This document shows positions 52,856-61,532 of a stretch of DNA of 64,000 bases, in pieces. Position 1 is the first letter of the stretch. Each line of letters starts with the position of its first letter. The stretch covers positions 62,001 to 126,000 of the forward strand of contig NZ_JACBFO010000002.1 in the NCBI RefSeq assembly GCF_021401135.1, in the 5' to 3' direction. Below the pieces are notes generated by a model. That model had not been told where the DNA came from. It was given only the letters and a program-made list of their open reading frames with translations, and did not search any database. The DNA comes from Azonexus sp. R2A61. Its GTDB lineage: Bacteria; Pseudomonadota; Gammaproteobacteria; Burkholderiales; Rhodocyclaceae. Made by a program: the position numbers and the translations under genes.

Positions 52856-54445
52856 TCAGTGGCCTGCGTGGGGATTGGCCGCCACTTTTCCAGCCATCGG
52901 TTTGATGCTGGTGACGACCCATTCACCTGGTTTGCGCTCGACAAACTCGAAGGCCACCGTCGCACCCGGTTTGAGTCCGCTCAACAGCGCCGGCGTCGCG
53001 ACCTGGAACTCCATGGTCATGCCCGGCCATTTGAGACTGGCGACCGGCCCGTGATTGAGCGTCAGCATACCTGCCTTGGCGTCGAACCCCTCGACCGTGC
53101 CTTCGGCCTGATGCCCGACAGCAGCAGGCTTGGCTGACTCCGGCTTCGGCTGGCTGCCGTGGCTAGCATGGCCGAAACCGCCGACCGCCGCCTTCAGGTT
53201 GCTTTCGGCGTCGATCAGGAAATTGGCGGCAACCACCACCGGCTCACCATTCTTGACGCCTTCAAGCACCTCAACATGGTTGTCACTGCGTTGCCCCAGC
53301 TTGACCTCGCGTGGCTCGAAACGGCCTTCCTTCGCCTGGACCAGCACGATGCGGCGGGTGCCGCTGTCAATCACGGCCGAGGTCGGTACGGTAACGACTT
53401 CTCCCTTTGCGCCGACCGGCAACTCAACCTGGGCGAACATGGCCGGTTTCAGCAACTGACCGGGGTTCGGCAGTTCGACCCGAACCGGCACCGTCCGCGT
53501 CTCGGCCTTCAGGGTCGGATAAACGTAGGTAATCGTGCCTTCGAACACTTTGTCCGGGTAGGCATTGATCCTGACCTTGGCTTTGGCGCCGGTCTTGACC
53601 TGACCAATGTCTTGCTCGAAGACATCGGCAACCACCCAGACCGCCGAGAGGTCGGCCACCTGATAAAGCGCCTCGCCCGGCATGAAACGCATGCCCTGCA
53701 GGGCTTTCTTTTCGGTGACGATGCCGGCGACCGGTGAGCGGAAAGTCAGCGTGCGCCGTGCTTCACCGGATTTTGCCAGCGCCTTGACCTGCTCCTCCGA
53801 TATATCCCAGTTTTTCAGACGCAACAGGCTTGAATCGGCCAGTTGCTTCATGCCGTCCCGCGCTTGGCCGCCGGCTTCCTTCAGCGATTCGACGCCTTGG
53901 GCGGCAATCGCGTATTCGCGCTGGGCGGAAACCAATTCCGGGCTATACACCTCAAACAGCGGCTGCCCCTTGCTGACCGGCTGGCCCGTGACATTGACGT
54001 GCAGGCGTTCGACGTAGCCCTCGAACTTAGGAGAAATCGCGTAGATGCGGCGCTCGTCCGGCTCGATCCGACCGGCGGCGCGTACCACCTTGTCAAGGAT
54101 GCGCAATTGGGCGGCTTCGGTTCGAACGCCCAGTTTCTGTACTTTTTCGGTGCTTATCTTTATCTGGTTGGCCGATGCCGGATCGTCGTCCTGCTCTCCC
54201 TCATAGACCGCGATGTAATCCATCCCCATCGGGTCTTTCTTGGGCACCGGCGAGGTGTCGGGCAGTCCCATCGGATTGCGGTAGAACAGCAGCTTTTTCT
54301 CTTTCTTGGCCGGCTCGGCCGGGGCGCTGGTGACCGGTGCCGCATCGCCATGGGAAGCGCCGCCACGTCCGCCCAGCCAGTAACCACCACCGGCAGCCAC
54401 AGCAACGGCAATAACGCCGATGGTCAGTCCTGCACCCTTGTTCAT
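52856..54445 (-). CDS. cusB: CusB-type periplasmic adaptor fused to a C-terminal CusF domain
   Basis: The 529-aa adaptor has an N-terminal anchor, a short heavy-metal-binding segment (YRNPMGLPDTSPVPKKDPMG), the usual membrane-fusion core, a His linker and, from about residue 445, a CusF-like domain (GMLTLNHGP, WPGMTMEFQV) with the Trp and Met ligands for Cu(I). Such a fusion delivers the ion directly to CusA. Overlaps cusC by four bases. Confidence 0.94.
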   Translation of the reverse strand: MNKGAGLTIGVIAVAVAAGGGYWLGGRGGASHGDAAPVTSAPAEPAKKEKKLLFYRNPMGLPDTSPVPKKDPMGMDYIAVYEGEQDDDPASANQIKISTEKVQKLGVRTEAAQLRILDKVVRAAGRIEPDERRIYAISPKFEGYVERLHVNVTGQPVSKGQPLFEVYSPELVSAQREYAIAAQGVESLKEAGGQARDGMKQLADSSLLRLKNWDISEEQVKALAKSGEARRTLTFRSPVAGIVTEKKALQGMRFMPGEALYQVADLSAVWVVADVFEQDIGQVKTGAKAKVRINAYPDKVFEGTITYVYPTLKAETRTVPVRVELPNPGQLLKPAMFAQVELPVGAKGEVVTVPTSAVIDSGTRRIVLVQAKEGRFEPREVKLGQRSDNHVEVLEGVKNGEPVVVAANFLIDAESNLKAAVGGFGHASHGSQPKPESAKPAAVGHQAEGTVEGFDAKAGMLTLNHGPVASLKWPGMTMEFQVATPALLSGLKPGATVAFEFVERKPGEWVVTSIKPMAGKVAANPHAGH

Positions 54446-55713
54446 AGATCTTCCCCTAAAAGACGTTCGATTTCGGCCAGACGCATCTGGGCGTCGACTT
54501 GGGCCTTAAGCTGGTTTTGTCGGGCCTGCCGGATTTGGCGCTGGGCATCGAGCAAGGTGGCGAAATCGACCTTGCCGGTCTCATACCCGGCCAGCGCCGC
54601 CTTGAAGGTCAGTTCGGCCTGCGGCAGTAGGCTGTTGGCCAGCAGGTTTTCCGTGCGGCGGGCGGCTTCGATACCAGCCAGGGCCTCGGCCAGTTCGGCG
54701 GAGACTTGGTTGGTAGTGGCTTCCTTGCGCGAGCGGGCGGCATTGAGCATCGATTCCGATTCTCGCTCCTGCGCCCGGCGCGAAGACTGCTGCAGCGGGA
54801 TATTCAGCTCGACCATCAACTCCCATTCCTTGATGGCGCTCTGGTACTGGATGGGGGATACGCCCAGCGTAAAATCGGGATAGCGGTTTTTGTAGGTCAG
54901 GTCGCGGGATTTCTCGGCGGCCTTGATTTTCGATTCGTCGGCGAACAGTTGCGGGTTGCGGGTTCGCACGCGCTCTTCCAACGTGGCGTAATCCAGCGCC
55001 ACGGGAGTCGGCAGCTTGCGCAACTGCGCTGGTTCCTGCAAGGGCGCATTGCTTGGGCGGGCCAGCAAGGCATTCAGCCGGGCATGCAGGTGGTGCTGTT
55101 CGGTTTCCAGCGCAATCAATTCGTTGCGCATGTTGGTCTGCTCAACCTGGGCGCGGATAACATCCTGCTGCGCCGCCAGGCCGCCGGAATAACGAACCTG
55201 GGCGACTTTTTCCAGGCGGGTCATCAGGTCGAGGATTTCCCGGGTCAGTTGCTCATTGCGGTGTACGAAATACAACTGGGCAAAATTGACTTTGATCCGC
55301 CCGGCAACATCGGCCCAGGTGCCCAACGCACGTCCCTTGGCGCCGTCGGCTTCAAGCTCGGCGATTTCGCGCTTCAGGTCACGCTTGCCGAACCAGGGTA
55401 TGTCCTGCATCAGCAAGTAACGGGTGCTGCCGACGCGATTTGGGGCTAGCGTGGCACTCTGTTCGCCCATCCGCGTTATGTCACGCAACTCGGTCCGAAA
55501 CTTCGGGTCGGGCAAGGCACCGGCCGGCGTCACCCGCTCGCCTGACGCTTCGGCCTCGGCCTGCATCGCGGCGTACTCCGGATTGCGTGTCTTGGCATAA
55601 TTGATCAGGCTGTCCACGTTCGCACCAAGGGCGGCGTCTTGGGCAAGCACGGGCGACCCAAAGGCGGTGGCAAGCGCCAGGATCAAAATGGGTAACGGCC
55701 TGAGTCGGCGCAT
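54442..55713 (-). CDS. cusC: Outer-membrane efflux channel, CusC/TolC family
   Basis: The 423-aa product has a signal peptide ending VLAQ and the long helical repeats of TolC-type channels (LINYAKTRNPEYAAMQAEAE, VRTRNPQLFADES). The ATG at 55713 follows AGGGAGG; the TTG at 55728 is less likely. First gene of cusCBA. Confidence 0.92.
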   Translation of the reverse strand: MRRLRPLPILILALATAFGSPVLAQDAALGANVDSLINYAKTRNPEYAAMQAEAEASGERVTPAGALPDPKFRTELRDITRMGEQSATLAPNRVGSTRYLLMQDIPWFGKRDLKREIAELEADGAKGRALGTWADVAGRIKVNFAQLYFVHRNEQLTREILDLMTRLEKVAQVRYSGGLAAQQDVIRAQVEQTNMRNELIALETEQHHLHARLNALLARPSNAPLQEPAQLRKLPTPVALDYATLEERVRTRNPQLFADESKIKAAEKSRDLTYKNRYPDFTLGVSPIQYQSAIKEWELMVELNIPLQQSSRRAQERESESMLNAARSRKEATTNQVSAELAEALAGIEAARRTENLLANSLLPQAELTFKAALAGYETGKVDFATLLDAQRQIRQARQNQLKAQVDAQMRLAEIERLLGEDL

Positions 55714-55793
55714 GCGACCTCCCTGCAATATTTGTTTTTATGAAGCATGCTGACAGCGAGAGGTAAGCACCGTCTCGCCGTCAGTCGATTGGG

Positions 55794-56138
55794 TTATTTG
55801 GCGGGTTCGAAATGGACGACGGTGATGGCACCATTCACGTTTTCGGCCATGAAGCGAATCTTATCGCCGGTTTTCATCTGGTCCAACCAGGCGACATTGG
55901 AAACCTTGAGTACCATGGTCATCGCCGGCATGTTCAGGTTGGTCAGTGGGCCATGCGACAAGGTTACTTTGCCGGCTGCCTTGTCCACTTTCTTGACCTG
56001 AGCGTCGATCATCTGCATTTCAGCAGACGCGGCGCTCGGCGAGGCCATGGCATGCCCGGCATGGTCGCTTGCAGCTTGGGCAGAAACGGCGCCGAGGGTG
56101 GAAAAGGCGATCAGTGAGGCGGTGATAAGTGCTTTCAT
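55794..56138 (-). CDS. cusF: CusF-like periplasmic copper chaperone
   Basis: The 114-aa product has a signal peptide ending SAQA, a HAGHAM linker and a CusF domain (GKVTLSHGPLTNLNMPAMTM). Usual CusF has a Trp next to the Met ligands; here the equivalent segment reads NLNMPAMTM, so the Trp is Asn. It precedes cusCBA by 80 bp. Duplicate of the CusF domain in cusB. Confidence 0.92.
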   Translation of the reverse strand: MKALITASLIAFSTLGAVSAQAASDHAGHAMASPSAASAEMQMIDAQVKKVDKAAGKVTLSHGPLTNLNMPAMTMVLKVSNVAWLDQMKTGDKIRFMAENVNGAITVVHFEPAK

Positions 56139-56159
56139 GAGTTTCTCCTGTTTGGGGGA

Positions 56160-56600
56160 TCAATGTTTGGCAAAGATGCTGGTTTCGCCACCGGCCTGGA
56201 CCAGCATCGTGTTGTAGGGGACGGGTCTCGGGCTTTCCATGCCCGGCGATCCTGGCGGCATCGACGGCACCGCGATGCCGAGGGCTTTCGGTTTTTCCTT
56301 GAGCAGACGCTGGATGTCGGCAACCGGCACATGGCCTTCGACCACATAGCCGGCCACCTTGGCGGTGTGGCAGGAGCCCAGCCGATCGGGCATCCCCAAT
56401 TGTTTGCGGGCCGCCGGGACGTCCATGACGTTGTGCGAGCGGACCTCGAAGCCCGCATTTTTCAGATGATCGACCCACTTGCCGCAGCAACCGCAATTCG
56501 GGCTCTTGTAAACATCCACCATTTCGCCGGCCGCCACGGCAGTGGAAAGGCCGGCGCCGAGGACGGAGCTCAAAGCAAGAACAAGAAAGGGGTTACGCAT
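56160..56600 (-). CDS. DUF411 metal-binding protein
   Basis: The 146-aa product has a signal peptide ending AVAA and the DUF411 pattern: VYKSPNCGCCGKWVDHLK near the start and HVPVADIQRLL later. The CGCC motif is thought to bind copper. It is the first gene of the DUF411-cusF-cusCBA-cytochrome series and lies 70 bp from a CusR-type palindrome. Confidence 0.93.
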   Translation of the reverse strand: MRNPFLVLALSSVLGAGLSTAVAAGEMVDVYKSPNCGCCGKWVDHLKNAGFEVRSHNVMDVPAARKQLGMPDRLGSCHTAKVAGYVVEGHVPVADIQRLLKEKPKALGIAVPSMPPGSPGMESPRPVPYNTMLVQAGGETSIFAKH

Positions 56601-56669
56601 GGCGAAGCTCCTGTGTCAGTCGAGTGGCGTCAGTATGGATAGCCGACGCCAACAATTTGCTGTCCGTCG

Positions 56670-56687
56670 GATTACATTTTTGTAATC
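56670..56687. promoter_or_regulatory. CusR/CopR-type box upstream of the cus operon
   Basis: GATTAC-ATTTTT-GTAATC is a perfect 18-bp palindrome upstream of DUF411-cusFCBA. The same arms occur in front of cusR at 57432-57449. CusR/CopR boxes in other bacteria carry similar ATTACA/TGTAAT arms. Confidence 0.78.
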
Positions 56688-56696
56688 TTTATGGGG

Positions 56697-57338
56697 TTAA
56701 TGTTTGTGCGCTCCGTGGTCATGGCTGTGCGCATTTTTGCCCTTGGCCACCGGCTTTTCCTCGACCGGGGCTGCTGGTGCCTCTTCGTGGCCTTCCAGTC
56801 CGCCATGGGAATGACCGTCACTGGCTGCCACCAGTTGCTCGTAGGCGGTCGCCGACAGCAAAGGCATCTTTTGCAGGAAGGCCGTCAGGTCCCAAATGGC
56901 CTCATCCTCCATGCCGCCCTTCGACCAGGCCGGCATACCGGAAGCCTTGATGCCGTGCTTAATGATCCAGAAATCGCGGGCAGCGTCACGTGACGATGGC
57001 GCCGCCGGTTTTTCGGAAAGATTGGGGGGAGTCGGATACAACCCCTTGCCAATCTCCGAATCCGGCGCTTCCGGAGACAGGTGGCAATTGACGCACATTG
57101 CCGCATAGTTGCCGGCCCCGCGTCGCACGCGCTCGGGATCGGCAAGATCAGCCGGGGTCTGGATTTCACCCGTACGGCTGGCAATGGCTCTTTCGCGGGC
57201 AAACGTCAGCGCCTGGTAGGTGAATGAACTGTGGGGGGTATCGGCGCCGACATCGACGACGCCTGCCACGACGACGATCCCCGCCGTTGCCGCGCCCAAG
57301 CCGATGGTTGCCAGAGCACCCCAAATAAATCTGCACAT
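56697..57338 (-). CDS. c-type cytochrome with histidine-rich tail
   Basis: The 213-aa product is anchored by an N-terminal helix and has one haem site CVNCH (about residue 82) with a Met in ASGMPAWSKGGM. The C-terminal 40 residues hold many His (SDGHSHGGLEGHEE, HSHDHGAHKH), likely to bind metal. It is divergent from cusR, sharing a 178-bp gap with a CusR-type box. Confidence 0.88.
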   Translation of the reverse strand: MCRFIWGALATIGLGAATAGIVVVAGVVDVGADTPHSSFTYQALTFARERAIASRTGEIQTPADLADPERVRRGAGNYAAMCVNCHLSPEAPDSEIGKGLYPTPPNLSEKPAAPSSRDAARDFWIIKHGIKASGMPAWSKGGMEDEAIWDLTAFLQKMPLLSATAYEQLVAASDGHSHGGLEGHEEAPAAPVEEKPVAKGKNAHSHDHGAHKH

Positions 57339-57431
57339 AGTTTTTTCTCAGTAAGGGTATGCGGAGTCCAATTGGTCTTGCTCCGAAATTGCTATTTTGT
57401 CTTTACCAAACCAACATCTTGCTGACTTGCG

Positions 57432-57449
57432 GATTACATTTCCGTAATC
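57432..57449. promoter_or_regulatory. CusR/CopR-type box between cytochrome gene and cusR
   Basis: GATTAC-ATTTCC-GTAATC has the same arms as the box at 56670. It could drive both the cytochrome gene and cusRS (autoregulation). Confidence 0.78.
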
Positions 57450-57516
57450 TAGGCAATCGGCCTTTAAAAGCGACGGAAAATGCGCCATCAATAGCCAATG
57501 ATTGGTGGAGAGAACG

Positions 57517-58194
57517 ATGAAAATTCTTGTGGTGGAAGACGAAACCAAAACCGGCTCTTACCTCAAGCAGGGGTTGGTCGAGGCGGGCTTCGTCGTGGAT
57601 TTGGCCGTCAATGGCCTCGACGGGCTGCATCTGGCGCTGACCGAGGCCTATGATCTGGCGATCCTCGACGTCATGCTCCCGGGCATCGACGGCTGGCAGG
57701 TGTTGCAAGGTATTCGCCGAGCCGGCAAGGAAATGCCGGTACTGTTTCTGACGGCACGCGACCAGGTCGAGGACCGGGTCAAGGGACTGGAGTTGGGCGC
57801 CGACGACTACCTGGTGAAGCCCTTTGCCTTCTCCGAACTGTTGGCGCGAGTCCGGACCCTGCTGCGGCGGGGCGGCAAGGCGAAGGAGTCCGAGTTCCTG
57901 CGCGCCGCCGACCTCGAACTCGACCTGCTGCGCCGCCGGGTCAATCGCGCCGGCAAACGCATCGATCTGACCGCCAAGGAGTTCGCGCTGCTTGAACTGC
58001 TGTTACGCCGCCAGGGCGAAGTGCTGCCTCGGTCGCTGATTGCCTCCCAGGTTTGGGACATGAATTTCGACAGCGACACGAACGTCATTGAGGTCGCCAT
58101 CAAACGCCTTCGGGTCAAGATTGATGAGGGGTACGAACCCAAATTGATTCAGACCGTGCGCGGCATGGGCTATGTTTTGGAGATTACCGATTGA
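57517..58194 (+). CDS. cusR: Copper-responsive response regulator CusR/CopR
   Basis: The 225-aa OmpR-type regulator has a receiver domain (acceptor Asp in [11 protein letters not shown], Lys in DYLVKPF) and a winged-helix DNA-binding domain. ATG 57517 follows GGAGAG. It overlaps the sensor gene by four bases and probably binds the two GATTAC-N6-GTAATC palindromes. Confidence 0.94.
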   Translation: MKILVVEDETKTGSYLKQGLVEAGFVVDLAVNGLDGLHLALTEAYDLAILDVMLPGIDGWQVLQGIRRAGKEMPVLFLTARDQVEDRVKGLELGADDYLVKPFAFSELLARVRTLLRRGGKAKESEFLRAADLELDLLRRRVNRAGKRIDLTAKEFALLELLLRRQGEVLPRSLIASQVWDMNFDSDTNVIEVAIKRLRVKIDEGYEPKLIQTVRGMGYVLEITD

Positions 58195-59591
58195 CCCCAA
58201 TCCGCGGCCCCTCACTGACACTCCGGCTGACTCTGCTGTTCGCGCTGGCCTCGGCCTTTGTGCTGTTCCTGCTCGGCCTGCTTATCGGCAATGCGGTTGA
58301 GCGCCACTTCGAAGAGCAGGATTTGGATGTGCTGACCGGCAAAATGCAGTTGGCAAGGCATATCTTGGAACGAAAACCAGATAGTCAGCCGAAAGAGACA
58401 CTGACCCAGCAATTGGACGATGCGCTGACGGGGCATCACGGGTTGATCGTTGCCGTCTATGACCAGAATGGCGAAATGCTGTATGCCAACGAAGCGATGG
58501 TGTTTCCGCAGGATCTACTAAGCATTGGCGCGACACCAAGGCGCGAGCAACCCGTCAAATGGAACAGCAACGACGGCCAGCCATGGCGGGGAGTTTCCTC
58601 GATGGTCAAAGGCACCGATGGTGGCGTTAGTTACACCGTGGCAATTGCCACCGAAATCACCCATCACGAGCACTTCATGACTTCCTTCCGGCAGACTTTG
58701 TGGGGGTTCATGAGCCTGGCGACTCTGGCGATGGGATTGCTCGGCTGGTTTGTCGTCCGGCGCGGCCTGTCGCCTTTACTGGCCATTAAGCGGCAGGCGG
58801 CTGAGATCACCGCCAATCGCCTGCATACCCGCTTGCCGGTCGAAGCCATCCCCCGCGAATTGGCGGATCTGGCCGACACATTGAATGGCATGCTTTCGCG
58901 CTTGGAAGAGTCCTTTCAGCGCCTGTCGGATTTTTCATCGGACTTGGCTCATGAGTTGCGAACGCCGGTCAGCAATCTGTTGACCCAGACACAGGTCACG
59001 CTCTCGAAAGCACGCTCCGCAGAAGACTACCGGGACACCCTGGCGTCGAACACGGAAGAATTCGAACGCTTGTCGCGAACCATTTCCGACATGCTTTTCC
59101 TGGCCAAGGCCGACAACAACCAGATCATCCCCAATCAGGAGCCGATAGACCTTGCCGAGGAAATTGGCGATTTGCTGGAGTATTACGGCGTGCTTGCCGA
59201 AGAGAAATCGATAGCCTTGTCGCTCACAGGTAACGGCCAAATCGTCGGCGACCGATTGATGTTGCGCAGGGCGGTTAGCAATCTGCTATCCAACGCGCTG
59301 CGCCACACGCCGAACGAGGGCAAGGTTACCGTTCGAGTCGACAATAACCGTGAAGGTAGGATTTTGGTCTCCGTCGAGAACACAGGGAGCGATATCCCTA
59401 CCGAACATTTGCCCCGCCTGTTTGATCGTTTCTACCGTGTCGACAGTTCGCGCCTGCGCACGACCGAAAATTCAGGCTTAGGGCTGGCGATAACCCAATC
59501 TATTGTGTTGGCTCATGGCGGGGATGTTGGCGTCAACTCGGAAGGTGGAAAAACGCGCTTCACACTTTCTTTACCCTGTGCCCATCAGTAG
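58191..59591 (+). CDS. cusS: Copper-sensing histidine kinase CusS
   Basis: The 466-aa kinase starts at TTG 58191 overlapping cusR. It has two membrane helices (about 12-35, 160-185), a periplasmic sensor between them, HAMP, the phospho-acceptor box [12 protein letters not shown] and a HATPase domain ([18 protein letters not shown]). It fits the heavy-metal sensor kinase family. Confidence 0.93.
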   Translation: MTPIRGPSLTLRLTLLFALASAFVLFLLGLLIGNAVERHFEEQDLDVLTGKMQLARHILERKPDSQPKETLTQQLDDALTGHHGLIVAVYDQNGEMLYANEAMVFPQDLLSIGATPRREQPVKWNSNDGQPWRGVSSMVKGTDGGVSYTVAIATEITHHEHFMTSFRQTLWGFMSLATLAMGLLGWFVVRRGLSPLLAIKRQAAEITANRLHTRLPVEAIPRELADLADTLNGMLSRLEESFQRLSDFSSDLAHELRTPVSNLLTQTQVTLSKARSAEDYRDTLASNTEEFERLSRTISDMLFLAKADNNQIIPNQEPIDLAEEIGDLLEYYGVLAEEKSIALSLTGNGQIVGDRLMLRRAVSNLLSNALRHTPNEGKVTVRVDNNREGRILVSVENTGSDIPTEHLPRLFDRFYRVDSSRLRTTENSGLGLAITQSIVLAHGGDVGVNSEGGKTRFTLSLPCAHQ

Positions 59592-59922
59592 GGGGCCGCT
59601 TTTTGTAAATCGATCCCGCCAATACCAAGTTCTAACTCAACTACAGGGCTAGAAACAGACGAGGGGGCCATTTGAATCTCTTGTGGGTGTTCAAAACCCA
59701 TCATCGAGGGAAGGCTAAGGGCTTCGGCGAAACATTTTTAGCCAGTTTCTTCGCTTGACCTTGCCTCTGTAGTAAGGTCAAAGGGTCGCTTACCGCCGCA
59801 TTGCCGACAATTTCAGCCAGAGTGTCGAATGGCAACTCAGGCCGACAACCGGCCTGATAGCAGTGACAATTGGCAGTCCTAAGCCTTATGTGAAGCTCAA
59901 CACAAAGGCGATTAGGCGTCCT
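59592..59922. other. Gene-free gap of about 330 bp after cusS
   Basis: No coding frame is supported here on either strand. It contains the CueR-like dyad at 59755-59778 and otherwise no element I recognise. It may be the remains of a deleted gene such as a copper ATPase. Confidence 0.6.
59755..59778 (+). promoter_or_regulatory. CueR-type (MerR-family) copper promoter relic
   Basis: ACCTTGC-N7-GTAAGGT (59758-59778) has the length and arms of the CueR box (ACCTTCC-N7-GGAAGGT in E. coli copA) and overlaps a -35 box TTGACC. The expected -10 region reads TCAAAG, a poor match, and no gene follows. Confidence 0.5.
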
Positions 59923-60168
59923 TCACGAAGATATTTTTGTGTCTTCAAGCAATTCTGCGACATCTACGCCCAATGCCATTGCAAGCCGCTCCAGCCCATC
60001 GATAGAGATATTGGTGACGCAGCGTTCGAGTTGCGACACATAAGTTCGGTGGAAATCCGCCAACTCGGCCATTCCTTCCTGGCTTAAGCCCCGCTCCAAC
60101 CTCAGCCGCCGGACGTTGGCGGCGATCCGCCGGCGAGCCTCCCCCGTTTGATGTTTATACGTACCCAT
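59923..60168 (-). CDS. XRE-family transcriptional regulator
   Basis: The 81-aa product is little more than a helix-turn-helix: NVRRLRLERGLSQEGMAELA, HRTYVSQLERCVTNIS, LERLAMALGVDVAELL. Solitary proteins of this type often regulate restriction-modification or mobile-element genes. It points away from the exported-protein operon. Confidence 0.88.
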   Translation of the reverse strand: MGTYKHQTGEARRRIAANVRRLRLERGLSQEGMAELADFHRTYVSQLERCVTNISIDGLERLAMALGVDVAELLEDTKISS

Positions 60169-60340
60169 AGTACGGCAGAGAGTGACCCGCTACGGCCTTT
60201 GTATCTACAGCGCAAAACTCTACCGTTTATACATCTCGTTTCGGTACAATGATTATTCCATTGCAATACGCCTAAACACGATCCCACGCGAACCGGTTAC
60301 CGGCCGACGACGTGACCATTAACAGAAGAGCGACCGACCC

Positions 60341-60760
60341 ATGACGAAATCCACGATGAATACGGCCTGGCTGGTCCTCCATGGCCTGGCGATCAGCGTT
60401 TGCCTGTCTTCGGCTCCGACGTACGCCGCCTCCGATGCTGCCGCTATTGCCGCCGCCACCCCGTCGGCGAAGCGGTTTCTGGAAGAATTTGGCAACGCCA
60501 CGTCCCTGGGCAAGGCATGTAGTTACCGGGAAGAAGCGATCGGCCAGTACTACTCCAAGGAATTTGCCCGACTGATCCGCATAGAAGCCAAAGGACCAAC
60601 CGCCGATCACGACGTCGATCGAGAGGTCGGCATCGCCCTGGTCACGGCCAAGATATACGCCAATCAGCGCACAGCTGGAAGGCGCTTTACGAGCGAGCAA
60701 TGCGCGATGGCCCGCCAAGCAATCGACGAATCGGTGCCCCGGGGCTATGACAAGCCATAA
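60341..60760 (+). CDS. Exported protein of unknown function
   Basis: The 139-aa product has a signal peptide ending TYAA and two Cys in the mature part (SLGKACSYREEAIG, SEQCAMARQ) that may form a disulfide. It overlaps the next gene by 14 bases. First of three overlapping genes for exported proteins. No family is recognised. Confidence 0.7.
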   Translation: MTKSTMNTAWLVLHGLAISVCLSSAPTYAASDAAAIAAATPSAKRFLEEFGNATSLGKACSYREEAIGQYYSKEFARLIRIEAKGPTADHDVDREVGIALVTAKIYANQRTAGRRFTSEQCAMARQAIDESVPRGYDKP

Positions 60761-61532
60761 TCACCCAAAGTTGTCGGCCACCCGATTTTTTCCCGCCCCG
60801 TCTGTGGGGATTCGTTCTCTGGCGATCACTCTCCTCCTAGGCACCGCGCCCATGCTCGGCTGGTGTTCGGATACCCCGGCATCCGAGCCGCCCCAGATCC
60901 AGCGGGAAGTTATCAGCAAGAGCTTGCCGCCAGCCGACACAGTTCATCAGCGAATCTTCGTCAGTTTCGAAGGCAGTCCGAAAATGACGCAGATCCTCCA
61001 GGAGAAGCTGAGGGCCAAGGGGTTCGCCGTCGTGGAAGATTCGTCATCGGCGGATGCGCGGTTCAGGTTCAACGGCACCTACATCATCTCGGCCCTGGCT
61101 AAGCAGGACATCGTCGGCCCGCTGGGCGAGGTTCTTGAGCGTACGGTCCAGGTGGACGACAAGCCAGCCGATCCGCATTACCAGACCGTCGACCTCCTGC
61201 AGATCGGGGCGGTCGGTACCTACCGCGGCGCCATTTCCGTTCCGGATCTCCTGCTCTGGATCAGCCAGAAAACCGGCATCGCCGGGCGTTTCAACAAAAT
61301 GCTGACCGGCGACCCGCGTGGCTGGTGCTTGAATGAAAAATGCAATCAGGTGCGAAGCTACGTCGAGATGCGCGTGTACGGCGACGGCGTCTTCTGGCGA
61401 GTGAAGGCGCAGACTTGGCACGAGAAGCTATTGTTGGATGTCCTTATCGCCGATGTCCTGGAAAACACCCTGGCCCCCTTCTATCAGTTGAAAGCCTCGG
61501 ATGCGCAAGTCCCCGGCACCAACCTTCCGTGA
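60747..61532 (+). CDS. Exported protein of unknown function (lipoprotein-operon member)
   Basis: The 261-aa product has an N-terminal hydrophobic segment (about residues 22-40). A mature domain with SPKMTQILQEKLRAKGFAVV and ADARFRFNGTYIIS resembles the alternating fold of outer-membrane lipoproteins of the TraT/CsgG sort, but I cannot assign it. It overlaps the next gene by 32 bases. Confidence 0.7.
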   Translation: MTSHNHPKLSATRFFPAPSVGIRSLAITLLLGTAPMLGWCSDTPASEPPQIQREVISKSLPPADTVHQRIFVSFEGSPKMTQILQEKLRAKGFAVVEDSSSADARFRFNGTYIISALAKQDIVGPLGEVLERTVQVDDKPADPHYQTVDLLQIGAVGTYRGAISVPDLLLWISQKTGIAGRFNKMLTGDPRGWCLNEKCNQVRSYVEMRVYGDGVFWRVKAQTWHEKLLLDVLIADVLENTLAPFYQLKASDAQVPGTNLP

